64,000 nucleotides of DNA, taken from contig NZ_CP041387.1 in the NCBI RefSeq assembly GCF_007005445.1, positions 2,108,001 to 2,172,000 on the forward strand. Reading direction: 5' to 3'. Source of the stretch: Rhodopseudomonas palustris (GTDB lineage Bacteria; Pseudomonadota; Alphaproteobacteria; Rhizobiales; Xanthobacteraceae). The notes under the pieces are model-generated. The model was not told where the DNA came from. It worked only from the letters and a program-made list of their open reading frames with translations, and searched no databases. Below, piece after piece: positions 27,839 through 37,110 of the stretch. Position 1 is the stretch's first letter. Each line of letters starts with the position of its first letter. Made by a program: the position numbers and the translations under genes.

Positions 27839-28696
27839 TCAGCGCGGCTTCGGCGGCGGCAGTTCGCCGGCGGTGGCGGCGATCTGCGGATCGACCAGCG
27901 TGACCTTGGCGCCCGGCTCGGCGGCGAACAGTTTCCTGAAATGCTCCGGCCCGAGCAGCTTGGCCGCCTCGTCGATCAGATGCTGATTGCGCGCGTTCAG
28001 CGCCTCGGCGCTGGGCTGACCGGTGCCGGGCCAGGGCTGCGCCGCAAAGCGCTGCACCTCCCCGCGCAGCCGCAGCAGGCTGGCGAGCTTGGCCGGCTCG
28101 GTCGCCAGCAGTTCGGTCGCGCGCTTCTCGAATTCGTCCACCGCGATGCCCTCACCGCTCGCCGCCACCGTCAAACCTCCCGGCCGTCCGAGCCGCGCTA
28201 CCAGTTGCGTGCCGCTGCACGAGGCGACCTTGGCGGCCCAGGCAGTCTGCTGCAGCCCGTACGTGCCGTAGATGAAACTCGACAACGGATAGCCACGCGC
28301 CTTGCTCACCGTCAGCGGCGGTACGCTGCCGTTCGCCGTCGCATACAACACCTGATTGGCCAATTGGTGGCACACGCCGTCGACGCCGTAGCTGTAGATC
28401 GTGCCGCGCGCCGCCGGCGTGGTGTTGGAGTCGGCGTTCGGCTGCACCAGACATTGCGCCAGTTTCAGATTGCCGCCCTGCTGACCGAGCGCGCCGGTCG
28501 GATTGATCGGGGTGCCGCCCTGCGGGTGGAACGATCCCCAGCAGTACCAGAACGACTGGCCGGCCACGACCACGTCGGCGATGGTGTTGTAGGGATGAAC
28601 TTGATTGTCGTAGCTGGTGACCCAGGTGTGATCGACCGGAGATTCCGATGACCAGGCCGGGACGGCCCAAGCATAAAGGCTGACCGACGGTGTCAT
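27839..28696 (-). CDS. Uncharacterised protein with conserved-looking His and Cys motifs
   Basis: A 285-residue protein I do not recognise. N-terminal half (1-160) is Trp/Tyr/Gly-rich, with HTWVTSYD (H23), WYCWGSFHPQGG (C52, H57), YGVDGVCHQLANQVLY (C109, H110) and ARGYPLSSFIYGTYG. The His-then-Cys order recalls circularly permuted NlpC/P60-like thiol hydrolases, but that is only pattern similarity. The C-terminal half is helical (FEKRATELLATEPAKLASLLRL). No signal peptide. Start ATG 28696 has GGGAGGA upstream. Divergent from the PAAR-like gene across 131 bases, with probable shared promoter region. Confidence 0.72.
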   Translation of the reverse strand: MTPSVSLYAWAVPAWSSESPVDHTWVTSYDNQVHPYNTIADVVVAGQSFWYCWGSFHPQGGTPINPTGALGQQGGNLKLAQCLVQPNADSNTTPAARGTIYSYGVDGVCHQLANQVLYATANGSVPPLTVSKARGYPLSSFIYGTYGLQQTAWAAKVASCSGTQLVARLGRPGGLTVAASGEGIAVDEFEKRATELLATEPAKLASLLRLRGEVQRFAAQPWPGTGQPSAEALNARNQHLIDEAAKLLGPEHFRKLFAAEPGAKVTLVDPQIAATAGELPPPKPR

Positions 28697-28718
28697 TTCC
28701 ATTCCTCCCGAAGAGAGT

Positions 28719-28742
28719 CGCACGACACGTTACGGTTGTGCG
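28719..28742. promoter_or_regulatory. Imperfect palindrome in divergent intergenic region
   Basis: CGCACGAC (28719-28726) and GTTGTGCG (28735-28742) are inverted with one mismatch, between the unknown gene and the PAAR-like gene. It could be an operator or a leader hairpin; the evidence is symmetry and location only. Confidence 0.25.
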
Positions 28743-28827
28743 CGAAGCATCATCTACCAGCCAAGGAATGTCCACGCGCAAGTTACGGCATTCACGGAAA
28801 TCCGCTGATCCCCGAAAGGAGCTGGGT

Positions 28828-29214
28828 ATGATCACGCCCTCACCGCCGACCTTCCCCGACTGGCCGGGTGCCGTCCGGAACCTGCACCGCGTGGTGTGCC
28901 TGCTGGGGGCGACCGTGATGCTCGGCGCATCCCCCGCGCTCGCCCAGGGTGCCGGCGGCGGCAAACCCGGCGTCATTACCGGCGGAAGCGGCGACGTCAT
29001 GGTCGGCGGCAAGCCGGCGGCCCGCGCCGGCGATGTCACCACCGAGGGCGCGATCATCGAAGGATCGAGTAACGTCTTCATCAACGGCAAGCCGGCCGCG
29101 ATCGGCGGCAGCCGCACCGGCTGCGGCGGCGTGCTGACCGGCAGCGGCTCAGGGGTGTTCATCAACGGCAAGCCGGTGGCGCGCAGCGGCGATCCGTCGA
29201 CCGGTTGCCGCTGA
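28828..29214 (+). CDS. PAAR-like protein with N-terminal signal peptide
   Basis: A 128-residue protein. Residues 1-40 form a signal peptide or anchor (hydrophobic 22-37, ASPALAQ cleavage site). The rest is three imperfect repeats of the PAAR type: GDVMVGGKPAARAGD, NVFINGKPAAIGGS and GVFINGKPVARSGD, with glycine-rich turns and cysteines at 99 and 127. PAAR proteins normally cap the VgrG spike of type VI secretion and have no signal peptide, so this one is probably periplasmic. No other T6SS gene is present. Start ATG follows AAAGGAG. Divergent from the unknown Cys/His gene. Confidence 0.78.
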   Translation: MITPSPPTFPDWPGAVRNLHRVVCLLGATVMLGASPALAQGAGGGKPGVITGGSGDVMVGGKPAARAGDVTTEGAIIEGSSNVFINGKPAAIGGSRTGCGGVLTGSGSGVFINGKPVARSGDPSTGCR

Positions 29215-29228
29215 CGACGACTTCGCTC

Positions 29229-30866
<1,638 letters not shown>

Positions 30867-30973
30867 TTACCTTTAAGGCCCTCGGTCCGATTCGCCAAAA
30901 CGATTCGTACCCCTCGGGCAGTTTGACAGATGCCTGTGGGTGACTCTGAAAGATCAGCTATTTCAGACGATTG

Positions 30974-31010
30974 CTGAAGGGATCTCAGATCAGAGGCGAG
31001 ATCCCTTCAG
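30974..31010 (-). terminator. Hairpin between secG and pyrG
   Basis: CTGAAGGGATCTC (30974-30986) pairs perfectly with GAGATCCCTTCAG (30998-31010), a 13-bp stem with an 11-base loop, 17 bases after the secG stop. There is no strong U-tract on the minus strand, so termination may be partial. It probably insulates pyrG from secG. Confidence 0.6.
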
Positions 31011-31026
31011 CGCATGCCGGCAATGC

Positions 31027-31434
31027 TTATTGCGACTGCGGCGGGGTCGGCGCCGCGGGCGCTGCCGGTGCCGCCGGCTGCTGGTTCTGCTGCTGATCGG
31101 TCTGCCGGAGCGTGTCGAGCAGGCCGCCGCCTTGAGATACCGGCGGTGCGGGCTGACCCGGAACCTGCTGCTGAATCGGCGCCGTCGGCAGAATCGTCGT
31201 CGGCTTTCGATTGTAGCTCGCCAGCCAGGTGAGCAGCAGGCTGGTGATGAAGAAGCCGACCGCCAGAATCGCCGTGGTACGGGTCAGAAGATTGGCGGTG
31301 CCGCGGCTCGACATGAAACCGCCACCGCCACCGCCGCCGACGCCCAGGCCACCGCCCTCGGACTTCTGCAGAAGCACCACGCCGATCAGGCCCAGCACCA
31401 ACATCAGGTGAATGACGATAATGACAGTCTGCAT
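31027..31434 (-). CDS. secG: Preprotein translocase subunit SecG
   Basis: A 135-residue inner-membrane protein of the SecYEG channel: two helices (about 2-21 and 53-74) separated by the conserved loop LLQKSEGGGLGVGGGGGGG...SSRGTANLLTRTT. The C-terminal 55 residues are a Gln/Pro/Ala-rich tail, common in alphaproteobacterial SecG. Start ATG 31434 has GGAAGGG upstream, better than the earlier ATG. It follows tpiA, as in many alphaproteobacteria. Confidence 0.93.
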   Translation of the reverse strand: MQTVIIVIHLMLVLGLIGVVLLQKSEGGGLGVGGGGGGGFMSSRGTANLLTRTTAILAVGFFITSLLLTWLASYNRKPTTILPTAPIQQQVPGQPAPPVSQGGGLLDTLRQTDQQQNQQPAAPAAPAAPTPPQSQ

Positions 31435-31608
31435 CGTACCCTTCCATCGCAAGCCAACGCCGCCGAATGGCCGACAGGCGCCGGCAGGCGCTGCTCGACA
31501 GGCTTGCGGGATAAATGAAGTCGCGCGGTGTCTACACGATCGCGCGGGGATTTGTCACCCCCGCATGGTTCCAGAAACGCCGCAGCAGGACCGCTTGGCG
31601 CGGCTTAG

Positions 31609-32385
31609 TTAGGGACAGCCGGCAGCAATCGCAAGGAAATCCGACGCCTTCAGGCTCGCGCCGCCGATCAGGGCGCCGTTGACGTGCGGCACCGCCAGCA
31701 ATTCGCGGGCATTCGAGGGCTTCACCGAGCCGCCGTACAGAATCCGCATCGTCTCCCCGGCGGCGCCGAACCGTTCGCTCAGGGTCTGGCGGATAAAGCC
31801 ATGAACCTGCTCGACATCGGCCGTCGTCGGGGTGCGGCCGGTGCCGATCGCCCAGACCGGCTCGTAGGCCACCACCAGATTCGCCGCGGTGGCGCCGTCC
31901 GGCAGCGACCCGGCCAGCATCCCGGCCACCACATCGAGGGTGTGGCCGGCGTCACGCTCGCCCTGAGTCTCGCCGACGCAAACGATCGCCACCAGCCCCG
32001 CACGCCACACCGCCTGCGCCTTGGCACGAACGATCGCGTCGGTCTCGGCATGGTCGGCGCGGCGCTCCGAATGACCGACGATGATCGCAGCGGCGCCGGC
32101 ATCGGCCAGCATCTCGGCGGCGATGTCGCCGGTATGCGCGCCGGACACGTTGGCATGGCAGTCCTGGCCGCCGATCGCGAACGGCAGCGCCTTGCCGCCG
32201 TGCGCTTCCGCGACTCGCGCCGCGAAGCTCGCCACCAGCGTCGCCGGCGGACAGACCAAAAGATCGATGCCTTGCGGCAGCTCACCCGCGCCCTTCAGCA
32301 TCGCGTCAAGCTCGGCGACTGAATCCTTCAGGCCGTTCATCTTCCAGTTTCCAGCAATCAGCGGACGAACGGCGGGGACCGGCAT
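31609..32385 (-). CDS. tpiA: Triosephosphate isomerase
   Basis: A 258-residue TIM-barrel enzyme interconverting dihydroxyacetone phosphate and glyceraldehyde-3-phosphate. Motifs: IAGNWKMNG with the catalytic Lys, VGHSERR with the catalytic His, [11 protein letters not shown] with the catalytic Glu, and [10 protein letters not shown] and GALIGGASL for phosphate binding. Start ATG 32385 ([18 protein letters not shown]) gives the usual length; a longer frame upstream is not supported. Divergent from ppiD over 255 bases that contain no other recognisable gene. Confidence 0.96.
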   Translation of the reverse strand: MPVPAVRPLIAGNWKMNGLKDSVAELDAMLKGAGELPQGIDLLVCPPATLVASFAARVAEAHGGKALPFAIGGQDCHANVSGAHTGDIAAEMLADAGAAAIIVGHSERRADHAETDAIVRAKAQAVWRAGLVAIVCVGETQGERDAGHTLDVVAGMLAGSLPDGATAANLVVAYEPVWAIGTGRTPTTADVEQVHGFIRQTLSERFGAAGETMRILYGGSVKPSNARELLAVPHVNGALIGGASLKASDFLAIAAGCP

Positions 32386-32640
32386 GAGCACACTCGCGAT
32401 AAAGGGTTGAACCGTTCCGCTAGCAGAGCCTATTGCGAGACTCAAGGAGACGTGAACGCCTTCGCTGCGGCGATCCGCAGCAGGAGCTTTGCAACACGAT
32501 GGCATCTGGGAGCTTCGCGCCCAGGCCGCGGTTGCGACCTCATAGGCCGCACTTTATGATGGATTTTCAAGCCGGCGACGCTAATTTGCCCACCCGCGCC
32601 GATCCGCGCAGCCGGTTCCCTCCTGATAAAAAGTGACTCC

Positions 32641-34542
32641 ATGCTCCGAGGAATACGCAACGCCTCATCCAACTGGTTTGGCAAGACCATCATGATCGCC
32701 GTGATGGGCCTGCTGATCGTCAGCTTCGGGATCTGGGGCATTGCCGACGTGTTCCGCGGATTCGGCCGCGCCACGCTCGCCAAGATCGGTGGCACCGAGA
32801 TTTCCACCGAGCAGTTCCGGCAGACCTACAATGACCGCCTGCAGCAGATCGGCCGTCAGCTCGGCCGGCCACTGACGCCGGATCAGGCGCGGGCGATCGG
32901 CATCGACCGCCAGGTGCTGCAGCAGACCATCGCCGAAGCCGCGCTCGACGAAGATGCGCGCCGGCTCGGCCTCGGCCAGTCCGATGCCGATACGATGAAG
33001 TCGATCCTTGAAGATCCGAATTTCAAGGGCGCCAACGGCCAGTTCGACGCCGGCCGGTTCCAGCAATTGATCCGCCAGTTCGGCTTCACCGAACAGCGCT
33101 ACCTCGCCGAACAGCGCCGCGTCGCGCTGCGCCGCCAGATCGCCGGCACCATCACGGCCGGCCTCGAGCCGCCGAAGACGCTGTTGCAGGCGCTGAGCCA
33201 GTTTCAGAACGAAGAGCGGGCGATCGATTACCTGAAGCTGACCGACGCGCAGGCCGGCACGATCGAGGCCCCCTCGCCCGCCGACCTCGCCGCGTTCTAT
33301 GACTCCCACAAGGCGCAGTTCCGCGCCCCCGAATATCGCAAGATCTCGTTCCTGGTGGTGACGCCGGAGTCGATCGGAAAATGGACCGAGGTGTCCGACG
33401 CCGACGCTCGGAAGCTGTTCGACCAGCGCAAGGACAGACTGTCGACGCCGGAGAAGCGGCAGATCCTGCAAATCGTTTTCCCGAACGCCGAAGAGGCGCA
33501 GGCCGCCCGCGCCAAGATCGCCAGCGGCACCAGCTTCGCCGATCTCGCCCAGGAGCGCGGCGTCAAATCGGCAGATCTCGACCTCGGCCTGGTCAGCCAG
33601 TCGGAAATGCTCGATCCGAAGGTCGCTGCTGCAGCGTTCGCTCTGCCGCTGAACGAGGTCAGCCAGCCGGTGCAGGGCCAGTTTGGCACCGTGCTGCTCG
33701 AAGTCACCAAGATCGAGCCCGGCAAGCAGCCGGATTACGCCAGCGTGGCGGCCAACCTGAAGCGCGAACTCGCCCAGGAACGCGCCCGCAAGCAGGTGCA
33801 GGAGCTGCACGACAAGATCGAAGACGCGCGCGGCGGCGGCTCCAGCGTGAGCGAGGCGGCCAGCCAGCTCGGCCTTGCCGCGGTGACGGTCGAGGCGATC
33901 GACCGCTCCGGCCGCGGACCGGACGGCGCGCCAGTGACGACAATCCCGCAAGGGCTCGAGCTCGCCACCGCCGCCTTCAACAGCGAGCCCGGCGTCGACA
34001 ACGACGCCATCAGCTACCAGAACGGCTATGTCTGGTATGACATCGTCGGCGTGACGCCGTCGCGCGAGCGAGCGCTCGACGAGGTCAAGGACAAGGTCGA
34101 GGCCGGCTGGCGCGCCGAGCAGATCACCGAGCGCCTGCGCAAGCTCGCGGTCGAGCTAGTGCAGAAGCTGGACGGCGGCGGCAAGCTCGCCGATGTCGCG
34201 CCGGCCGGTGTCGCCGTGCAGAGCGCCACCGGGATCAAGCGCGAAGGCGCCGACGCCGGGTTGCCGGGCACGGTGGTCGACGCGGTCTTCCGCACAGCCA
34301 AGGACGCTGCCGGCCAGGTTCAGGGCAGCAGCGGCACCGAATGGTACGTGTTCCGCGTCACCGGCGACACGGTGACGACGGCCGACGTCAACGCGCCGCA
34401 GATGCAGCAGTTGAAGGACAACCTGGTGCAGCGGCTGCGCGACGAAGAGGTCGGCCAGTACATCGCCTGGCTGGAGAAGGACATCGGCACCAAGGTCAAT
34501 CAGGAAGCGGTGGCGCAGGCAACGGGGGCGGCGGCCAACTGA
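32641..34542 (+). CDS. ppiD: PpiD-like membrane-anchored peptidyl-prolyl isomerase (SurA_N/parvulin)
   Basis: A 633-residue periplasmic folding factor anchored by one N-terminal helix (about 18-38). A SurA_N-like chaperone region follows (GTEISTEQFRQTYNDRLQQIGRQ, QTIAEAALDEDARRLGL), then the parvulin domain (about 265-360, RQILQIVFPNAEEAQAARAKI to GQFGTVLLEVTKIEPG) and a long C-terminal region. It is 36 bases upstream of trpD, so cotranscription with the tryptophan genes is possible. Confidence 0.9.
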   Translation: MLRGIRNASSNWFGKTIMIAVMGLLIVSFGIWGIADVFRGFGRATLAKIGGTEISTEQFRQTYNDRLQQIGRQLGRPLTPDQARAIGIDRQVLQQTIAEAALDEDARRLGLGQSDADTMKSILEDPNFKGANGQFDAGRFQQLIRQFGFTEQRYLAEQRRVALRRQIAGTITAGLEPPKTLLQALSQFQNEERAIDYLKLTDAQAGTIEAPSPADLAAFYDSHKAQFRAPEYRKISFLVVTPESIGKWTEVSDADARKLFDQRKDRLSTPEKRQILQIVFPNAEEAQAARAKIASGTSFADLAQERGVKSADLDLGLVSQSEMLDPKVAAAAFALPLNEVSQPVQGQFGTVLLEVTKIEPGKQPDYASVAANLKRELAQERARKQVQELHDKIEDARGGGSSVSEAASQLGLAAVTVEAIDRSGRGPDGAPVTTIPQGLELATAAFNSEPGVDNDAISYQNGYVWYDIVGVTPSRERALDEVKDKVEAGWRAEQITERLRKLAVELVQKLDGGGKLADVAPAGVAVQSATGIKREGADAGLPGTVVDAVFRTAKDAAGQVQGSSGTEWYVFRVTGDTVTTADVNAPQMQQLKDNLVQRLRDEEVGQYIAWLEKDIGTKVNQEAVAQATGAAAN

Positions 34543-34578
34543 CGGCGTGACGCCGCGGTCCGGTCGCCGAAGGGGACA

Positions 34579-35595
34579 ATGGTTGATTTCAAATCGATTA
34601 TCGCAAAGGTCGCCACCGGCGCGACGCTGACCCGCGAGGAAGCCACTGACGCTTTCGACGCGATGATGTCCGGCGACGCCACGCCGTCGCAGATGGGCGC
34701 GCTGCTGATGGGCCTCAGGGTCCGCGGCGAAACCATCGACGAGATCACCGGCGCGGTGACGACGATGCGGGCCAAGATGCTGCCGGTCACAGCGCCGGCA
34801 GAGGCGGTCGACATCGTCGGCACCGGCGGCGACGGCTCCGGGTCGGTCAACGTCTCGACCTGCGCTTCATTCGTCGTTGCCGGCTGCGGCGTGCCGGTCG
34901 CCAAACATGGCAATCGCGCATTGTCGTCGAAGTCCGGCGCCGCCGACGTGCTCGCGGCACTCGGCGTCAAGATCGACATCACACCCGAACAGGTCGGCCG
35001 CTGCGTCGGTGAAGCCGGCATCGGCTTCATGTTCGCGCCGACCCATCATCCGGCGATGAAGAACGTCGGCCCGACCCGGGTCGAACTCGCCACCCGCACC
35101 ATCTTCAACCTGCTCGGACCGCTGTCCAACCCGGCCGGCGTCAAGCGCCAGATGATCGGCGTCTTCTCGCGGCAATGGGTGCAGCCTCTGGCCCAGGTTC
35201 TGAAGAACCTCGGCTCCGAAGCGGTCTGGGTGGTGCACGGCTCCGACGGCCTCGACGAGATCACGCTGTCCGGCCCGACGGCGGTCGCGGAACTGAAGAA
35301 CGGCGAGATCACCACGTTCGAGATCACCCCGGAGGATGCCGGGCTGCCCCGCGCCGGGGCGGATGCGCTGAAGGGCGGCGACGCCGAAGCCAATGCGGTG
35401 GCGCTGCGCGCGGTGCTGGAAGGCATGCCGGGGCCGTATCGCGACGTCGCCCTGCTCAACGCTGCGGCCACCTTGATCGTCGCGGGCCGGGCCAGGGATC
35501 TGAAGGAAGGCGTCGCGCTCGGAGCCCAGGCGATCGACAGCGGCGCGGCGGAAGCGCGGCTGACGAAGCTGATCGCGGTCTCCGCGGCGGCCTGA
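34579..35595 (+). CDS. trpD: Anthranilate phosphoribosyltransferase
   Basis: A 338-residue enzyme joining anthranilate to PRPP in tryptophan synthesis. Motifs: [19 protein letters not shown] (PRPP-binding glycine loop), [21 protein letters not shown], the [16 protein letters not shown] anthranilate-tunnel block and [10 protein letters not shown]. Full length. It is followed by a 90-bp palindromic repeat and then trpC. Confidence 0.97.
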   Translation: MVDFKSIIAKVATGATLTREEATDAFDAMMSGDATPSQMGALLMGLRVRGETIDEITGAVTTMRAKMLPVTAPAEAVDIVGTGGDGSGSVNVSTCASFVVAGCGVPVAKHGNRALSSKSGAADVLAALGVKIDITPEQVGRCVGEAGIGFMFAPTHHPAMKNVGPTRVELATRTIFNLLGPLSNPAGVKRQMIGVFSRQWVQPLAQVLKNLGSEAVWVVHGSDGLDEITLSGPTAVAELKNGEITTFEITPEDAGLPRAGADALKGGDAEANAVALRAVLEGMPGPYRDVALLNAAATLIVAGRARDLKEGVALGAQAIDSGAAEARLTKLIAVSAAA

Positions 35596-35607
35596 AGTAC
35601 AAGTTGC

Positions 35608-35697
35608 CGTCATGCCCGGGCTTGTCCCGGGCATCCACGCCTTGGGGCCGGCGCAACGGTGAAGGCGTGGATGGCCGGGACAAGCCCGGCCATGACG
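35608..35697. repeat. Palindromic repeat, 90 bp, between trpD and trpC
   Basis: Arms of about 32 bases: CGTCATGCCCGGGCTTGTCC at the left and GGACAAGCCCGGCCATGACG at the right, with few mismatches, continuing inward as GCATCCACGCC/GGCGTGGATG. Same class as the copies at 6947 and 27085, and the half copy at 17410. In the trpD-trpC transcript it would form a long hairpin. Confidence 0.75.
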
Positions 35698-35733
35698 AGA
35701 AAATGATCCGATCAAGCAGTAGGTAGCAGAGCC

Positions 35734-36531
35734 GTGTCCGACATCCTGACCAAGATCGAAGCCTACAAGCGCGAGGAGATCGCGGCCGCCAAGCGCGAGC
35801 GTCCGCTCGCCGCGATCGAGGCGATCGCCCGCGAGGCGTCGCCGCCGCGCGGCTTCGTCAAGGCGCTGCGCGCCAAGCACGCGGCCGGCGACTATGGGCT
35901 GATCGCCGAGATCAAGAAGGCGTCACCCTCGAAAGGGCTGATCCGCGCCGACTTCGATCCGCCGGCGCTGGCCAAAGCCTATGAGGCCGGCGGCGCGGCC
36001 TGCCTGTCGGTGCTGACCGACACGCCGTCATTCCAGGGCAGCCTCGATTATCTCGTCGCCGCGCGCGCCGCTGTGTCGCTGCCGGCACTGCGCAAGGATT
36101 TTATGTACGACACCTATCAGGTGGTCGAGGCCCGTGCCCACGGCGCCGATTGCATCCTGATCATCATGGCGGCGCTCGACGACGCCGCAGCCAAGGACAT
36201 CGAGGACGCCGCATTCGATCTCGGCATGGATGTGCTGCTCGAAGTCCACAATGCGCCCGAACTCGAGCGCGCGCTGAAGCTGCGGTCGCCGATGGTCGGC
36301 GTCAACAATCGCAACCTGCGCACCTTCGAAGTGACGCTGGCGACCAGCGAGGCGCTGGCGCCCTTGATCCCAAGCGACCGCCTGATGGTCGGCGAAAGCG
36401 GCATCTTCACGCCCGACGATCTCGCCCGCCTCGCCCGCGTCGGGATGTCGACCTTCCTGGTCGGCGAAAGCCTTATGCGGCAGCAGGACGTCACCGCCGC
36501 CACCCGCGCGCTGCTGACGCGCGCGGCCTGA
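35734..36531 (+). CDS. trpC: Indole-3-glycerol phosphate synthase
   Basis: A 265-residue TIM-barrel enzyme that decarboxylates and cyclises CdRP to indole-3-glycerol phosphate. Motifs: [52 protein letters not shown] (catalytic Lys), [13 protein letters not shown] and [10 protein letters not shown]. Start GTG 35734. Length normal, and not fused to TrpF. Eight bases before moaC, which suggests one transcript trpD-trpC-moaC. Confidence 0.97.
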   Translation: MSDILTKIEAYKREEIAAAKRERPLAAIEAIAREASPPRGFVKALRAKHAAGDYGLIAEIKKASPSKGLIRADFDPPALAKAYEAGGAACLSVLTDTPSFQGSLDYLVAARAAVSLPALRKDFMYDTYQVVEARAHGADCILIIMAALDDAAAKDIEDAAFDLGMDVLLEVHNAPELERALKLRSPMVGVNNRNLRTFEVTLATSEALAPLIPSDRLMVGESGIFTPDDLARLARVGMSTFLVGESLMRQQDVTAATRALLTRAA

Positions 36532-36539
36532 GGCGGAGC

Positions 36540-37073
36540 ATGGCAAAGACGGCGAAGTCGAAATCCAGGCCAGAAGCGGCGGCGCCTGCCGCCCTCACCC
36601 ATATCGGCGCCAGCGGCGAGGCGCGAATGGTGGATGTGTCGGAAAAACCCGCCACCGAACGCGTCGCGGTCGCGGAAGGCCGCGTGGTGATGAAGAAGGC
36701 GACGCTGGAGCTGATCCTCAGCGGCGACGCCAAGAAGGGCGACGTGCTCGGCACCGCGCGCGTCGCCGGGATCATGGCGGCCAAGCGCACTGCCGAGCTG
36801 ATCCCGCTGTGCCATCCGCTGGCGCTGTCGAAGGTCACGCTCGACATTACGCCGGACGCCAAACTCCCCGGCTGCATCGTCCGCGCCACCGTCAAGGTCA
36901 CCGGACCGACCGGCGTCGAGATGGAAGCGCTGACCGCGGTCTCGGTGGCGTGCCTGACGATCTACGACATGATCAAGGCCGCCGAACGCGACGTCCGGAT
37001 CGAAGGCATTCATCTGCTCGCCAAGACCGGCGGCAAATCCGGCGACTACGTCGCGAGCGCGAGCAGGAAATGA
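36540..37073 (+). CDS. moaC: Cyclic pyranopterin monophosphate synthase (MoaC)
   Basis: A 177-residue enzyme of molybdenum cofactor synthesis that converts the MoaA product to cPMP. Motifs: [59 protein letters not shown] (with the active-site Glu and Asp) and [14 protein letters not shown]. It has about 18 extra residues, Lys-rich, at the N-terminus; a start at the THIGASGEA region lacks an initiator codon. moeA lies further right, at 44265. Confidence 0.95.
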   Translation: MAKTAKSKSRPEAAAPAALTHIGASGEARMVDVSEKPATERVAVAEGRVVMKKATLELILSGDAKKGDVLGTARVAGIMAAKRTAELIPLCHPLALSKVTLDITPDAKLPGCIVRATVKVTGPTGVEMEALTAVSVACLTIYDMIKAAERDVRIEGIHLLAKTGGKSGDYVASASRK

Positions 37074-37110
37074 GCTAACATCGGCGGGCCCTCGAACGTC
37101 AGGTTCTCCG

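Noticed and set aside
28828..29214. Type VI secretion locus
   Set aside because: Only a PAAR-like protein is present; no VgrG, Hcp, TssB/C or ClpV gene and the protein has a signal peptide.
32386..32640. Small gene between tpiA and ppiD
   Set aside because: Open frames here are extensions of tpiA or shadows; no domain or RBS.
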